Shown one piece after another: positions 1-8,585 of a stretch of DNA of 60,266 bases; positions within the stretch are counted from its first letter, which is position 1; every line of letters starts with the position of its first letter. Under the pieces are notes generated by a model that did not search any database, was not told the origin of the DNA, and saw only the letters and a list, made by a program, of their open reading frames with translations. The translations under genes were made by a program, and so were the position numbers. This DNA comes from Polyangium fumosum (GTDB taxonomy: Bacteria; Myxococcota_A; Polyangia; Polyangiales; Polyangiaceae): the NCBI RefSeq assembly GCF_005144585.1, contig NZ_SSMQ01000076.1:1-60266 (forward strand). Direction: 5' to 3'.

Positions 1-2878
1 GATACGCGAGACCTCCGCACGAATGGCTGCCGCTTGTTGTTCCGTACACATGTTGAGGCTCCTTCCGGCGGGGAGCCTGGGCACGAGGGACACGGGGCGT
101 CAGGACGGGGGTGGGCGAGGTGATACAGAAGATCTCGCTTGCCAACTCAGGTTCGAACTCTACCAACAGCAGCGCGCCGGCTTCCGACAGCGCAATTTGC
201 CGAAACTGGTCGTCCACGGGAGCCCTCGGACCATGAGGCCATGCGTCAGGTACAGGCGACCGAGACTCGGGCAAGACAGAAATCGGCTCCAGCAGGTACC
301 GCAGATTCTGCGGTACATCCACCGGGTGAGGTTCCACACGCCGCTCCTGGTGTCTCTTCGGCGTCCGACCAGAAAGCTCCAGGAGTAGCGGAACGATACG
401 TTTATGAATGACAGGAACACATTGCAAAAGGATGATGTACAGTTTTTGTTTGTCGCCCACCCTACGAGACTGCTCGGCCAGAGTCGTAACCATTTCGGCG
501 GTCTCTCGGGCGTGTTGAATTTCCAGCGTTGCAAATCCTGGTAACTTCCGAAAAATGTAATCGGCGCTCAACCAGACGTAGGCCACTTGCAGAAATTCAT
601 TTGGCGCGAGCTTCAATATGTCGTCCTGCCGTTTGATAAGCCAGCCGACCGTATCAGTCCAAAGTAGGTAATCTGGAATCGGCCAATCGAAGTCGGGCAG
701 GATCTCCTTGAACGACCTTTTCGGTGTCTCCGCAAATCTACAGAGGAAACGACGGAGCAGGACCCCGCCATCAGCGTTGAGGTCGGCACGGATCCGCTCC
801 AGGAGATCCACCGGTTTCGCCGCGTACACCACAGCCTCAAGGAACAGGTCCACCCCGGTACCAGGCTCGGCACTTGGCGGCGCAACTCGGACTGCGTTGC
901 TGCTGTCTACCTCTTGACCGGCGACATACATCGACTTTAGCAAACGCCGCCACTCGCGCAGGCAATCGTCGCCCTCGCGACGTGCCTCAAGTAGATGCTG
1001 TCCGAGCAGACGAATCGCGCGATGCCAAATTGGGTTGGTCGCGCGATCTCGCAGCGCATCAAGCCTTCGAGCACGAACCTCGCCTAGAAGATAGCGTTGC
1101 CGTGCATATTCGGCATATATGTCATGCGAAAATCGAACCACCTCGTCAGCTTTTAGCACCAGGCCGATTTTGAGTAGACTTTCAACGGCCTCAAGCTGGA
1201 CAGGATCCAAATCGCTCGTGGGGACGGCAAAGAGCCAGTCGTCGCCCATCTTCGCTGCAATCCATTTGAGCAGGTGGCCATGCCTTTCATCCCTGCCGAG
1301 CGCGCACACGTACTGCTCCCAGAACCAGGTGACGAGATCGGATTCCCCCACCCAACCTGCAACGTCTGGTGGCCCGATCTCCATCGCGACGCGTGCGACG
1401 ACATCCAGAATCTTGATCTTGCTGACGATAGGAACTAGATCTCGTCGTAACAGAAGTGGCGATAAAAACGCACAGTCTCGCGCCAAGGAATCGAGTTCCG
1501 GTTGTGCAAGAGCATCGACGGGCGTGAGCAATTCTTTTGGTAGCTGCGCTCCGTACGCATTCAATTCGCGTCTTACTCGATCCCATGTGGTGGTCTGACA
1601 GGTGATAACGAGCCTCCAGGGCGAGTCGGCTTCCTTGAGCCCCATGGCTCGAAGAGCATGGCTGATCGATTTTAGGTTTGACTCGCTTACCAAACGCTCA
1701 GCACTGTCGAGCACGAGCAGCAGCCAGTTTTCCGATGGATCGCGAAATTCCTCCTCGAGTGCTTGAGCTGAATGGATATCTCCTGAAGTAAGGATGCTCG
1801 CAACATCCCCGGCGTCCGCACAGAAGATCGGACCAGGAAGGTGCGCGTTCTCCACTAGCATTTTCACCAGGGCGGATTTACCGACACCAGAGTCGCCAGT
1901 CACCACGACCACCCGGTGCTGCATCACGGCATCGGCAAGTCGGCGCAGGAGCGCCTCGCGCGGCAGATGGACGCCCTGCCCGATTACATCACTGATTTGA
2001 TGTCTCCATCGTCTGGTCCACGTGGACAGGTGCTTTCGTTCACTGCCACGCGGCAGCATTGGCCACGCCGTCCGGATGAGGTGTGCAGCGAACGCTGCTG
2101 CGGTTGCGGCCGCATAGGGCTTCCAAGTATCGCGCTCGTGGCTTTGGATGATCGCTGTTTCTGCATTCGACTGCGACGTCGGCAGGTCCGAGATGCCGCG
2201 AATCATGAGGAAACCCAGCGTTTGGCGCTCACGGAGCTCCTCGGCGGCCTGCGCCACGCCCGCACCCTCCATTTCGATCGCTAGCGCGCTGGGTATTTTC
2301 TCGAGCACCTCCTTCAGGAGGTCGTTCTCGACGTGGTCAACCACCTTGTCGCCGGAAGCAACAAGCCCGAAATGCACTTGTGGCTTACCTGCATCTGCGG
2401 GGGGCTCTCTCCGCATTTGTCTTCCCCAATCGTCCTCAACTATGCTCTCAGCACCTCGAATTAGGCTACCTGTCATGCGAAATGTAAAATCGGGGCGCGG
2501 CGTAAACTTCACGCCCTGCTTGCCATATTCATAGTACTGGATGACTCGACTAACGACGACATCGCCCTTGCGGACGTTCCCACGCGCTAGCCCGCCAGCG
2601 ATACCCACGAGCAGTACATACCGAGGCATGAATCGGTCTACGGTGGGGCCCAGTGCGATTGCTCCCGTGGTGCCGAGCGGCTGCGCCAGAAGCGCCACGA
2701 CGACCCGATACCTCCCCTTTCCGTTCGCCTGCGAGATCCATCCCGCCTGCCAGGCATACTGGTTCGGCGCTTCTTGGGTTCCTGGAACGCGCTCGATGTC
2801 CTCCACGTGCGCGAGCATCGCGTGGTACTCGGGCTCGATGACTGTGATGATCGCGACGTCAGTCTGATGCAGCACCAT
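1..2878 (-). CDS. Nucleoside phosphorylase-like/STAND NTPase fusion protein (C-terminus beyond window)
   Basis: An open reading frame starts at ATG 2878, five codons after an in-frame TAG, and runs without a stop off the left edge (959 codons visible). Residues 1-270 look like the PNP/UDP phosphorylase (MTA/SAH nucleosidase) fold: VGIAGG at about 91-96, GDVVVS at 105-110, the substrate-binding IEMEGAGVAQAA at about 201-212, and GISDLP at 228-233, whose Asp matches the catalytic Asp of nucleosidases. A P-loop NTPase follows, with Walker A GDSGVGKS at 328-335 and Walker B LLLVLDSAE with Asp391. The rest is helical and unassigned. In known STAND conflict proteins the N-terminal enzyme is the effector, the NTPase the switch and the C-terminus the sensor. 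I infer a defence protein that attacks a nucleoside or nucleotide once triggered. The gene is visibly less GC-rich than its neighbours, which suggests transfer. Confidence 0.8.
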   Translation of the reverse strand, partial: MVLHQTDVAIITVIEPEYHAMLAHVEDIERVPGTQEAPNQYAWQAGWISQANGKGRYRVVVALLAQPLGTTGAIALGPTVDRFMPRYVLLVGIAGGLARGNVRKGDVVVSRVIQYYEYGKQGVKFTPRPDFTFRMTGSLIRGAESIVEDDWGRQMRREPPADAGKPQVHFGLVASGDKVVDHVENDLLKEVLEKIPSALAIEMEGAGVAQAAEELRERQTLGFLMIRGISDLPTSQSNAETAIIQSHERDTWKPYAAATAAAFAAHLIRTAWPMLPRGSERKHLSTWTRRWRHQISDVIGQGVHLPREALLRRLADAVMQHRVVVVTGDSGVGKSALVKMLVENAHLPGPIFCADAGDVASILTSGDIHSAQALEEEFRDPSENWLLLVLDSAERLVSESNLKSISHALRAMGLKEADSPWRLVITCQTTTWDRVRRELNAYGAQLPKELLTPVDALAQPELDSLARDCAFLSPLLLRRDLVPIVSKIKILDVVARVAMEIGPPDVAGWVGESDLVTWFWEQYVCALGRDERHGHLLKWIAAKMGDDWLFAVPTSDLDPVQLEAVESLLKIGLVLKADEVVRFSHDIYAEYARQRYLLGEVRARRLDALRDRATNPIWHRAIRLLGQHLLEARREGDDCLREWRRLLKSMYVAGQEVDSSNAVRVAPPSAEPGTGVDLFLEAVVYAAKPVDLLERIRADLNADGGVLLRRFLCRFAETPKRSFKEILPDFDWPIPDYLLWTDTVGWLIKRQDDILKLAPNEFLQVAYVWLSADYIFRKLPGFATLEIQHARETAEMVTTLAEQSRRVGDKQKLYIILLQCVPVIHKRIVPLLLELSGRTPKRHQERRVEPHPVDVPQNLRYLLEPISVLPESRSPVPDAWPHGPRAPVDDQFRQIALSEAGALLLVEFEPELASEIFCITSPTPVLTPRVPRAQAPRRKEPQHVYGTTSGSHSCGGLAY

Positions 2879-3012
2879 CGGAGCGTGAGTCTACCAGCCG
2901 ACGTGCGTTCGTCAGCGCGGTCTTTTCGACGTCCGGTCGGGAGCGCGACTCGCCTCGTGTCGTCCGGCAAACCGCTGATCGGTCCTGCGTCAGGGCGTGA
3001 TCGCCTACAGAC

Positions 3013-4191
3013 TCATCGCGTCTCCGTTCCGACACCCATGCCTGCGGGACGACCATCCCCACTCCCGGTGTCCTCCTGCATCACCTTGATGGCCACCAGG
3101 CCCCGCCGCGCCTCGGCCATGTACCTCGCGCGCACCGTCCTGTACTGACTGTCCGGATACTCGCGCTCGTGCTGCTGCAAAACGGCGATCGCCTCGGTGA
3201 AGTTTCCCCGCTGCACGGCGTGCCGCGCGTGCTCGATGCCCCTCCGCTCGGGAGGCACGCCGGGGAAGGTCCACGGGTTCGAGGTGGCTGCGGGTACGGT
3301 CAACGCGGGCGAGGACGCCGACGCGGACACGGTCGGGGTCACCGGCGACGGCGCGTCCCGAACAGCTTCCTGGCCCGCCCGCTCCACCTCGATGACGACG
3401 GTTGTCACCATGGGCCGGACCTCTCGGACGGGCTTCGCCATTCCTCTCGGCACCGACATCCCGCCGATGAATCCCCCGACGAGCCCTCCGAGCGTGCCGG
3501 TCACGCCCCAGAAGGCCGGGTTCTTGAAGAGCCGCTCGAGCACCGGCCTCGCAGCCCGAAGGAGCGCCCTCGGCGACATCGAAGAAGACGGCGCCCTCGG
3601 CGCGATGAGCCGCTTCCCAGACGGCGGTGTCCCAGCATCGCTCTCGGTGGCGGAGAAGGCCCCCAGTCCGAACGGCAGCAGCGCCAGCCTGCGCCGCCTC
3701 GCAGGCGTGTTCGGCGTGAGGCTCCGCTCCACCCTGCGCTGGAAGACCTCCTTCGCATCAGCGAGGCGCGCCTGCGCCGTGTTCCGCGAAATCCCAAGCT
3801 CCTTGGCGGTCTCCGGCAGCGTCTTCTCGTCGAGCTCGTGGAGGAGCAGAATCTTCGCCTGTTCCGGCTTCATCTGCTCGAGTACATCGGCGACGAGCTC
3901 GACGTCTTCGAGGCGCTCATGCAGGCTCGTCTCGTCGGCAACCTGGACGCCAGCGTTCGGCTCCGGCGCCTCGTACCGGTGGCGACGCAGCCGATAATGG
4001 CTCGCGGCCTCCCGCGCACAGATGCAAAAGAGCCAGGGCTCGATACCGTCCTCCTCGACCGGGAGCTTCTCAATGCCCTTGTACACCTTGATGAGGACCA
4101 TCTGGACGATGTCCTCCAGGTCCGCCGCGCGAACACCGAGCTTCTGGAGCCGGCGCACGATCGTCTGGTGGTGCTTGTCGTAGAGCACCAT
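3013..4191 (-). CDS. ECF-type RNA polymerase sigma factor with C-terminal membrane and repeat extension
   Basis: The N-terminal 75 residues match sigma region 2 (LYDKHHQTIVRRL, DIVQMVLIKVYKGI, EPWLFCICAREAASHY). Residues about 100-155 match sigma region 4 (LPETAKELGISRNTAQARL helix-turn-helix). Family ECF factors usually end near residue 190, but this one goes on to about 392 residues. The extension has a glycine-rich hydrophobic stretch near 225-250 (FWGVTGTLGGLVGGFIGG), a Pro/Ser/Thr-rich linker, and a TPR-like helical end (ARHAVQRGNFTEAIAVLQQHEREYPDS begins it). This suggests a membrane-tethered sigma factor with its own sensory or inhibitory tail. The start is uncertain: ATG 4191 is used, but in-frame GTG codons at 4236 and 4248 are possible, just after the upstream gene ends at 4281. 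The neighbour upstream is a probable envelope protein in the same orientation, so the pair may be one signalling unit. Confidence 0.8.
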   Translation of the reverse strand: MVLYDKHHQTIVRRLQKLGVRAADLEDIVQMVLIKVYKGIEKLPVEEDGIEPWLFCICAREAASHYRLRRHRYEAPEPNAGVQVADETSLHERLEDVELVADVLEQMKPEQAKILLLHELDEKTLPETAKELGISRNTAQARLADAKEVFQRRVERSLTPNTPARRRRLALLPFGLGAFSATESDAGTPPSGKRLIAPRAPSSSMSPRALLRAARPVLERLFKNPAFWGVTGTLGGLVGGFIGGMSVPRGMAKPVREVRPMVTTVVIEVERAGQEAVRDAPSPVTPTVSASASSPALTVPAATSNPWTFPGVPPERRGIEHARHAVQRGNFTEAIAVLQQHEREYPDSQYRTVRARYMAEARRGLVAIKVMQEDTGSGDGRPAGMGVGTETR

Positions 4192-4280
4192 GAACGCGCG
4201 GAGCTGTGGGGAGGCATCACGGTGAATTCGGCCCACACGAAGATACACGCGCCAACCCTGGCCGGGCGTCCAACAAACTT

Positions 4281-5342
4281 TCAGAACACGTCGAAGATCC
4301 CGACCACGCCGGCGCGGACCGCGAAGGTAACCGCCGAGATCCTCCACGCCTCTTCCCCATCGAGCCGCACCACCACGGGCGGGTCGTAGTGGATCACGTC
4401 GACCGCGAGCCGCCCTCCCAGGGAGCCGAAACGCAGCTCCAAACCGCCGCGCACGCCCACGCCGAACACGTTCTGCTGCGCTCGAGACTCGTTTGTCCTG
4501 TCGGCCTGCAGCCAGAAGTGCGTGACGTGTCCGGACAGGCATGCCTCCAGGAACAGGCGCCGTCCCCAGACACCCGGGTGAACGCAGGGAAGAAGCGCGA
4601 GGCCAAGCTGCGAGGCCGCCCGCGTGCCGTCGCGCCCAGGAACGTCGTACCGCCCCTCCAACGAAGCCGAAAACAAGCGCCACCGAAGCCCCCCGCCGAG
4701 CGTGAAGCTCGGCGCGACCCCTGGCGCGGCCTCGAGAGCCACGCCTCCGCCGAGCGTGAGCATGAGCTTGGGTACCCACGGTGACCGAGGCGGGCTCGGG
4801 CGCGGCGGCGCGGGCGTGTCACGTACGGGGGCCTCTATCGATCGTGGTGGGGGCACAGGAGGAACGGGCGGGGTCGACGGAGGCGGATTGGCCTGTGCGG
4901 GCGCCACGGGGGCGGACTCCGCCGGCGCAGGTGGCTGCGGGACGGTCACGGGATCGACGATGTCGACGAGGAAGACGGCCACGTTCTCGACGAGCTGATC
5001 GCAGCGCAGCGCAGGGGCCCATGCCTTCGAGGTGTTGACGATCTGGCCCTCCTCGTCGCGCGCCTCGATGAAAGCCTCGAACTTCTGTGGCGTGCTCACC
5101 ACGGTCACCGAGATCGTGCGCGGTGCGGCGTCGTCGAACGGATCGTAGCCGAGGCGCGCTGCGACGGAGAGCTGCTGCTCCTTCTTATCGGAACAGCTTT
5201 CGGTTCCTGCGGACTGCACGTACTCGAGGCGCCACGGTGGCACACGCAGTGGTTCGCCTCTGGCCCCAGAGACAAACCCGAGCACGACGGCCACGACAAG
5301 GCTGCTGGCCACCACCTGGCAGCGCTGCAGGATGAGGCTCAT
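4281..5342 (-). CDS. Proline-rich probable outer-membrane (beta-barrel-like) protein
   Basis: The start is ATG 5342, preceded by an AAGGA ribosome-binding site. The N-terminus is a signal peptide (MSLILQRCQVVASSLVVAVV, cleavage expected near SGARGEP). Residues about 25-125 form a soluble domain. A long proline-rich linker follows at about 130-190 (PVPPVPPPRS). The last 160 residues alternate small and hydrophobic residues in the manner of beta strands (LTLGGGVALE, GGGLRWRLFSASLEGRYD, VRGGLELRFGSLGGRLAVDVI) and the chain ends in Phe. I do not recognise a named family. The layout, periplasmic domain plus proline linker plus barrel, is common in myxobacterial envelope proteins beside sigma factors. 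It lies 66 bases from a divergent lipoprotein gene, so a shared control region there is likely. Confidence 0.7.
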   Translation of the reverse strand: MSLILQRCQVVASSLVVAVVLGFVSGARGEPLRVPPWRLEYVQSAGTESCSDKKEQQLSVAARLGYDPFDDAAPRTISVTVVSTPQKFEAFIEARDEEGQIVNTSKAWAPALRCDQLVENVAVFLVDIVDPVTVPQPPAPAESAPVAPAQANPPPSTPPVPPVPPPRSIEAPVRDTPAPPRPSPPRSPWVPKLMLTLGGGVALEAAPGVAPSFTLGGGLRWRLFSASLEGRYDVPGRDGTRAASQLGLALLPCVHPGVWGRRLFLEACLSGHVTHFWLQADRTNESRAQQNVFGVGVRGGLELRFGSLGGRLAVDVIHYDPPVVVRLDGEEAWRISAVTFAVRAGVVGIFDVF

Positions 5343-5408
5343 GGTGTGTTTGTCCTTCAGGAACCTGCGGATTGACCCCGCCCGGACCGAGGGATAGCAT
5401 CGCGCGGC

Positions 5409-6569
5409 ATGCGGGGCGTTACGGTCGTTGTCCTTCTGGGAACGCTGCTCGGGGTGGGGCTCGCGAGTTGTTCCGACCCCGTCTACATCGACTTCACCAC
5501 GAAGTGCACCGACGAGGAGGACCGCGTGGTCCCCTGCTGCGGGCCGCCTGGGAAGAAGTACGCGTGTCCGCCGAATGCAGGCGATGATGCCGACGTGGAT
5601 GCCGGCGGCGCCGAGGCTGATGCGGGCGACGATGATGGCGGTCCAGGATCGACGTGCCCTGGAGACTGCATCACGCCAGGCAGCGGCGGCTTCAACCGGC
5701 ATCCGTCGTACGTCTGGTTCGGCGAGGAGACGGATCCTCCGCCGCCGCCACTTCCTGCCGAGCCCTACGAGAGCTGGGTGGACGTCGTGTTCGCTGAACC
5801 TTCGTGCCCGACATGCTCCTGCGTGACGCCCTCCGTGGGCTGCGTCCTGCCGAGCGCGTGGGATGCAAAGTCGACCGCTTGTCAAGACAATTCGCTGTTC
5901 ACCCTCACCCCTTTCGATCCTCCTGCTGGCTGGGACGGGAGTTGTACTTCATCGAGCCCCATCCCAGCAGGCGTGCTGTGCGACGGAGTTCCGTGCGTTC
6001 GATCGTTGGTGGTCGAACCGCCCACGGTCGCGCCGTGCGTCGCAGAGCCCGCGATACCGCCCGAGGGGCAGCCTGTCCCACCGCCGATTCGGACGAGGGC
6101 CATCGAGTACGCGGCCGGCGACGTGGGGACCTGCGACATCGCCAGGATCTGCGTCCTCCCGCCACCACCAGGCTACAGGCTTTGCCGCGTCGCCTACGGG
6201 TTGGGGGCCTTGGCATCGTGTCCAGCGGGCTGGACGGACCGACATGATGGTTGGGCGCAGGTTGAGGAGCAGCGAGCTTGCTCAGCATGCGCGTGCGGCG
6301 ATCCGCAAGGGGGAGCATGCTCGGTACGGGTCCGGGTTTATGCGAATGAGTCTTGCGCGAACGAGCAGGGAGCTCTCGTTCTGCCCTCGACCGAGGGCCC
6401 GAAGTGCGTCGACCTCCCGATGGGCACGGCGCTCGCGAGCAAGATGGCCGAGGTGATCTTCTCAGAGCCTGGTACCTGCGAGCCCAGCGGGGGTGAGGTC
6501 ATCGGCGCGGCGTACACGGGCGCTCCCGTCACCTACTGCTGCGTCCCGGAGCTTGCTCCGCCGCCATAG
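5409..6569 (+). CDS. Cysteine-rich secreted lipoprotein
   Basis: A signal peptide with lipobox LASC (MRGVTVVVLLGTLLGVGLASC) points to lipidation at Cys20 or 21 and membrane anchoring. An Asp/Ala-rich low-complexity linker follows (residues about 58-80), then a 300-residue region with many cysteines in CxxC-like pairs (CPTCSC, CSACACG), which implies disulfide bonding outside the cytoplasm. There is no recognisable catalytic motif. It is divergent from the outer-membrane-like gene to its left and convergent with another cysteine-rich lipoprotein to its right (11-base gap). Proteins of this kind are abundant in myxobacteria and mostly uncharacterised. Confidence 0.72.
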   Translation: MRGVTVVVLLGTLLGVGLASCSDPVYIDFTTKCTDEEDRVVPCCGPPGKKYACPPNAGDDADVDAGGAEADAGDDDGGPGSTCPGDCITPGSGGFNRHPSYVWFGEETDPPPPPLPAEPYESWVDVVFAEPSCPTCSCVTPSVGCVLPSAWDAKSTACQDNSLFTLTPFDPPAGWDGSCTSSSPIPAGVLCDGVPCVRSLVVEPPTVAPCVAEPAIPPEGQPVPPPIRTRAIEYAAGDVGTCDIARICVLPPPPGYRLCRVAYGLGALASCPAGWTDRHDGWAQVEEQRACSACACGDPQGGACSVRVRVYANESCANEQGALVLPSTEGPKCVDLPMGTALASKMAEVIFSEPGTCEPSGGEVIGAAYTGAPVTYCCVPELAPPP

Positions 6570-6580
6570 CGATTACGGCG

Positions 6581-7402
6581 TTAGAATCCGCAGATTCCGT
6601 TCGAGCAGACGAGGTTGAAGCAATCCTCGTTCTTCGTGCAGGGATAACCGTCCTTCCACACACAGGTCCCACCGAGGCCGCATAGCTGTCCGGGGAGGCA
6701 GTCGGCCCATGGGATGGGACCGGCGATCGGGACGCATTCCCCATCGACCTCACACTGCTGGCAGCCGTTGCATACGACCTTGCAGCAGACCCCGACCGCT
6801 GCGCAGATCCCCGTCGCGCACTGCTCGTCGGCCTCGCACTTGTAACCGGTGCAGACGGGACAGTGGCCAAGCAAGGAGCCGCAGTCGACGCCCGATTCGT
6901 CCCCATTCTGGATCCCATCGTCGCATCGGACGCAAAGGCCTTCCCAGCAATACCCACCAGGACAATCCGCGTCGACGTTGCACGTCCCCGGGCAGAGCGG
7001 ACATGACCCGCCGCAATCGACCTCGGTCTCGTCCCCGTTCTTCACGCCGTCATCGCAGCGCGCGCACAGGTTCCCGGCCTCGCAGGTATGCCCCGGCTTG
7101 CAGTCCGCGTCCTGCAGGCACCCGATGCACGTGCCCGCGCCGTCGCACACGCCGGGGCACTTCTCGTCGTTGGCGCACGGCTCGATGCGGCAGCGGAACC
7201 CGACGCGCTCGTTGAAGCGGTGGCAGGTGCCGTCGCACATCCAGCCCGTGCAGAAGGGGAAATCGCCGCAGTCGGTGGCCTTCTCGCACGGGCACCCCTC
7301 GCCCCCGTCCGCGCAGGATGGGTCGCTACACGAGGGCAAGACGGAGAAGGCCGGAAGAAGCAGGGCGAACGTGCATGCGGCGACGAAGCGGCAAAGGGAC
7401 AT
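6581..7402 (-). CDS. Cysteine-rich EGF/Dickkopf-like repeat lipoprotein
   Basis: The start at ATG 7402 is chosen because AAGGAGG lies five bases upstream; an in-frame GTG at 7420 is less likely. The signal peptide ends in a lipobox (FSVLPSC). The mature part is almost entirely short cysteine modules of the pattern C-D-D-G-x-x-N-G-D-E-x-x-V-D-C-G-x-x-C-x-x-C, seen twice at about 125-150 and 165-190, with other C-x(6)-C units resembling EGF or Dickkopf-N domains. Such surface lipoproteins are typical of Polyangiales and related genomes. The role is unknown; adhesion or binding is a guess. The gene converges with the lipoprotein gene ending at 6569. Confidence 0.75.
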   Translation of the reverse strand: MSLCRFVAACTFALLLPAFSVLPSCSDPSCADGGEGCPCEKATDCGDFPFCTGWMCDGTCHRFNERVGFRCRIEPCANDEKCPGVCDGAGTCIGCLQDADCKPGHTCEAGNLCARCDDGVKNGDETEVDCGGSCPLCPGTCNVDADCPGGYCWEGLCVRCDDGIQNGDESGVDCGSLLGHCPVCTGYKCEADEQCATGICAAVGVCCKVVCNGCQQCEVDGECVPIAGPIPWADCLPGQLCGLGGTCVWKDGYPCTKNEDCFNLVCSNGICGF

Positions 7403-7644
7403 GGGGCCTCCTTGCCTCACGTCATGCCCTCGCGCGCGGCCGGCGTCGAGGGAGGATTGCGGAGCGCCAGGGTTCGTCCGCGAACATGAACCGGGAAGAA
7501 GACAGGAGAGCGGCCGTCCTTCCGGAGAAGCAAGGGCCGACGTAACGAAGGGATAACAATACAGGGGAAAGCCCCCATCGATCCATTCTTCTACCGCGCC
7601 TGCGGCGCGCTTTCCTGCGCGTCATGTGAGGTGAGGGCCTCCGT

Positions 7645-8445
7645 GTGCGCGCTCCCATGGAGGACCCCGTGACGACCACGATTCCGAAGAATATTCGCCA
7701 GGAGTTCGAGAAGAAGATCCGGCGTGGCATCTTCAACCCCGTCGCGCGCTTCCTTCACGAGAACATCCGTGAGGAGCGCATGCAGGAAGCCCTCGGCTTC
7801 ACCTGGGCGCTCTACAAGCGGCACGCCGAGGTGGGCGACATCCTCGACGACGCCCTGCTCGTTCACGCCTGCCGTCTACGCGCCATCGACCTGAGCCGCC
7901 ATCTCGCCTCCGGCGATCGGACCCAGAGGCTCAAGGACGTCTTCGACCAGCGTAACTACAACCGCCGCCGCGTCGAGGTCCTGGGCCTCGGCGAGTATGT
8001 CGCGGAGTTCGAGGACAACCCGCAGATCGACAACCAGGAGTCGAACGCGGATGTCGGCAGGGCACGGCCCCGCAGCCTGAATCCGATGGGTCGGATCATC
8101 AGCGCCATCAGCCTGAACGAATGGCTGGAGACGCTGGCTCCGCGGGACCGCCAGCTCATCGAGCTGCGCGCCGCAGGGCACGACCTCGACGAGATCGGAA
8201 CCGCGCTCGGCATGGAAAGGGTCGCCGTCTGCCGCAGGGTCAAGGTGCTCGGCGAGCTCCTGGCCGAGCACGCCGGGATGCCGGACGCTGTCCATCGCAG
8301 GCAGCTCAAGCGCGCGAAGGCGAGCGAGGAGCCGGCGCCGGAGAGCGGCATCCGGGCGAAGACGCGGGGACGGCCCAGGAAGGCGCAGGCGCCGAACTCC
8401 ATCAAGAGGGACCGGCCCTCTCGGTGGGTACGGCGCGCGGCATGA
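7645..8445 (+). CDS. Sigma-region-4-like DNA-binding protein with AT-hook
   Basis: A 266-residue protein starting at GTG 7645 after a GAGG site; ATG 7657 is an alternative. Residues 30-120 are helical and charged, in the position of sigma region 2 but with no clear match. Residues 160-207 are a sigma-4/LuxR-like helix-turn-helix (LAPRDRQLIELRAAGHDLDEI then MERVAVCRRVKVLGELL). The C-terminus is basic and carries an RGRP AT-hook core at 241-244. It could be a divergent sigma factor or a transcription regulator that grips AT-rich minor grooves as well. It precedes a LexA-like gene on the same strand with a strong dyad between them. Confidence 0.65.
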   Translation: MRAPMEDPVTTTIPKNIRQEFEKKIRRGIFNPVARFLHENIREERMQEALGFTWALYKRHAEVGDILDDALLVHACRLRAIDLSRHLASGDRTQRLKDVFDQRNYNRRRVEVLGLGEYVAEFEDNPQIDNQESNADVGRARPRSLNPMGRIISAISLNEWLETLAPRDRQLIELRAAGHDLDEIGTALGMERVAVCRRVKVLGELLAEHAGMPDAVHRRQLKRAKASEEPAPESGIRAKTRGRPRKAQAPNSIKRDRPSRWVRRAA

Positions 8446-8452
8446 TGCCGCG

Positions 8453-8475
8453 GAGAACGGGTTCGTCCCGTTCTC
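8453..8475. promoter_or_regulatory. Perfect 9-bp inverted repeat between two regulator genes
   Basis: GAGAACGGG at 8453-8461 pairs exactly with CCCGTTCTC at 8467-8475 around a 5-base loop. It begins 8 bases after the upstream stop codon and 111 bases before the LexA-like start. No T-tract follows on the plus strand, so it is a poor intrinsic terminator. It also contains GAAC/GTTC half-sites like those bound by LexA proteins. An operator for the gene downstream is the favoured reading, and transcript-end processing is the alternative. Confidence 0.5.
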
Positions 8476-8585
8476 ATAGCTCCGGGTTCCAGCGCGAGGC
8501 GGGCACGCTGGTCCCTGGTCGGTACGTGGCCCGTCCTGGGACCGATCAACCCCATCGAGTTGGTGTACGGAAGGCTTCGATCAGC

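Noticed and set aside
4192-4779. Longer N-terminus for the sigma factor
   Set aside because: The added sequence overlaps the outer-membrane gene in another frame and is low-complexity Arg/Gly/Ala; sigma homology begins only at about 4191.
5343-5885. Longer N-terminus for the barrel-like protein
   Set aside because: A clear signal peptide with ribosome-binding site starts at 5342, and the extension lies under the divergent lipoprotein gene.
8121-8585. Longer N-terminus for the LexA-like protein
   Set aside because: It would overlap the HTH gene in another frame and cross the dyad; LexA-like homology starts right after ATG 8586.
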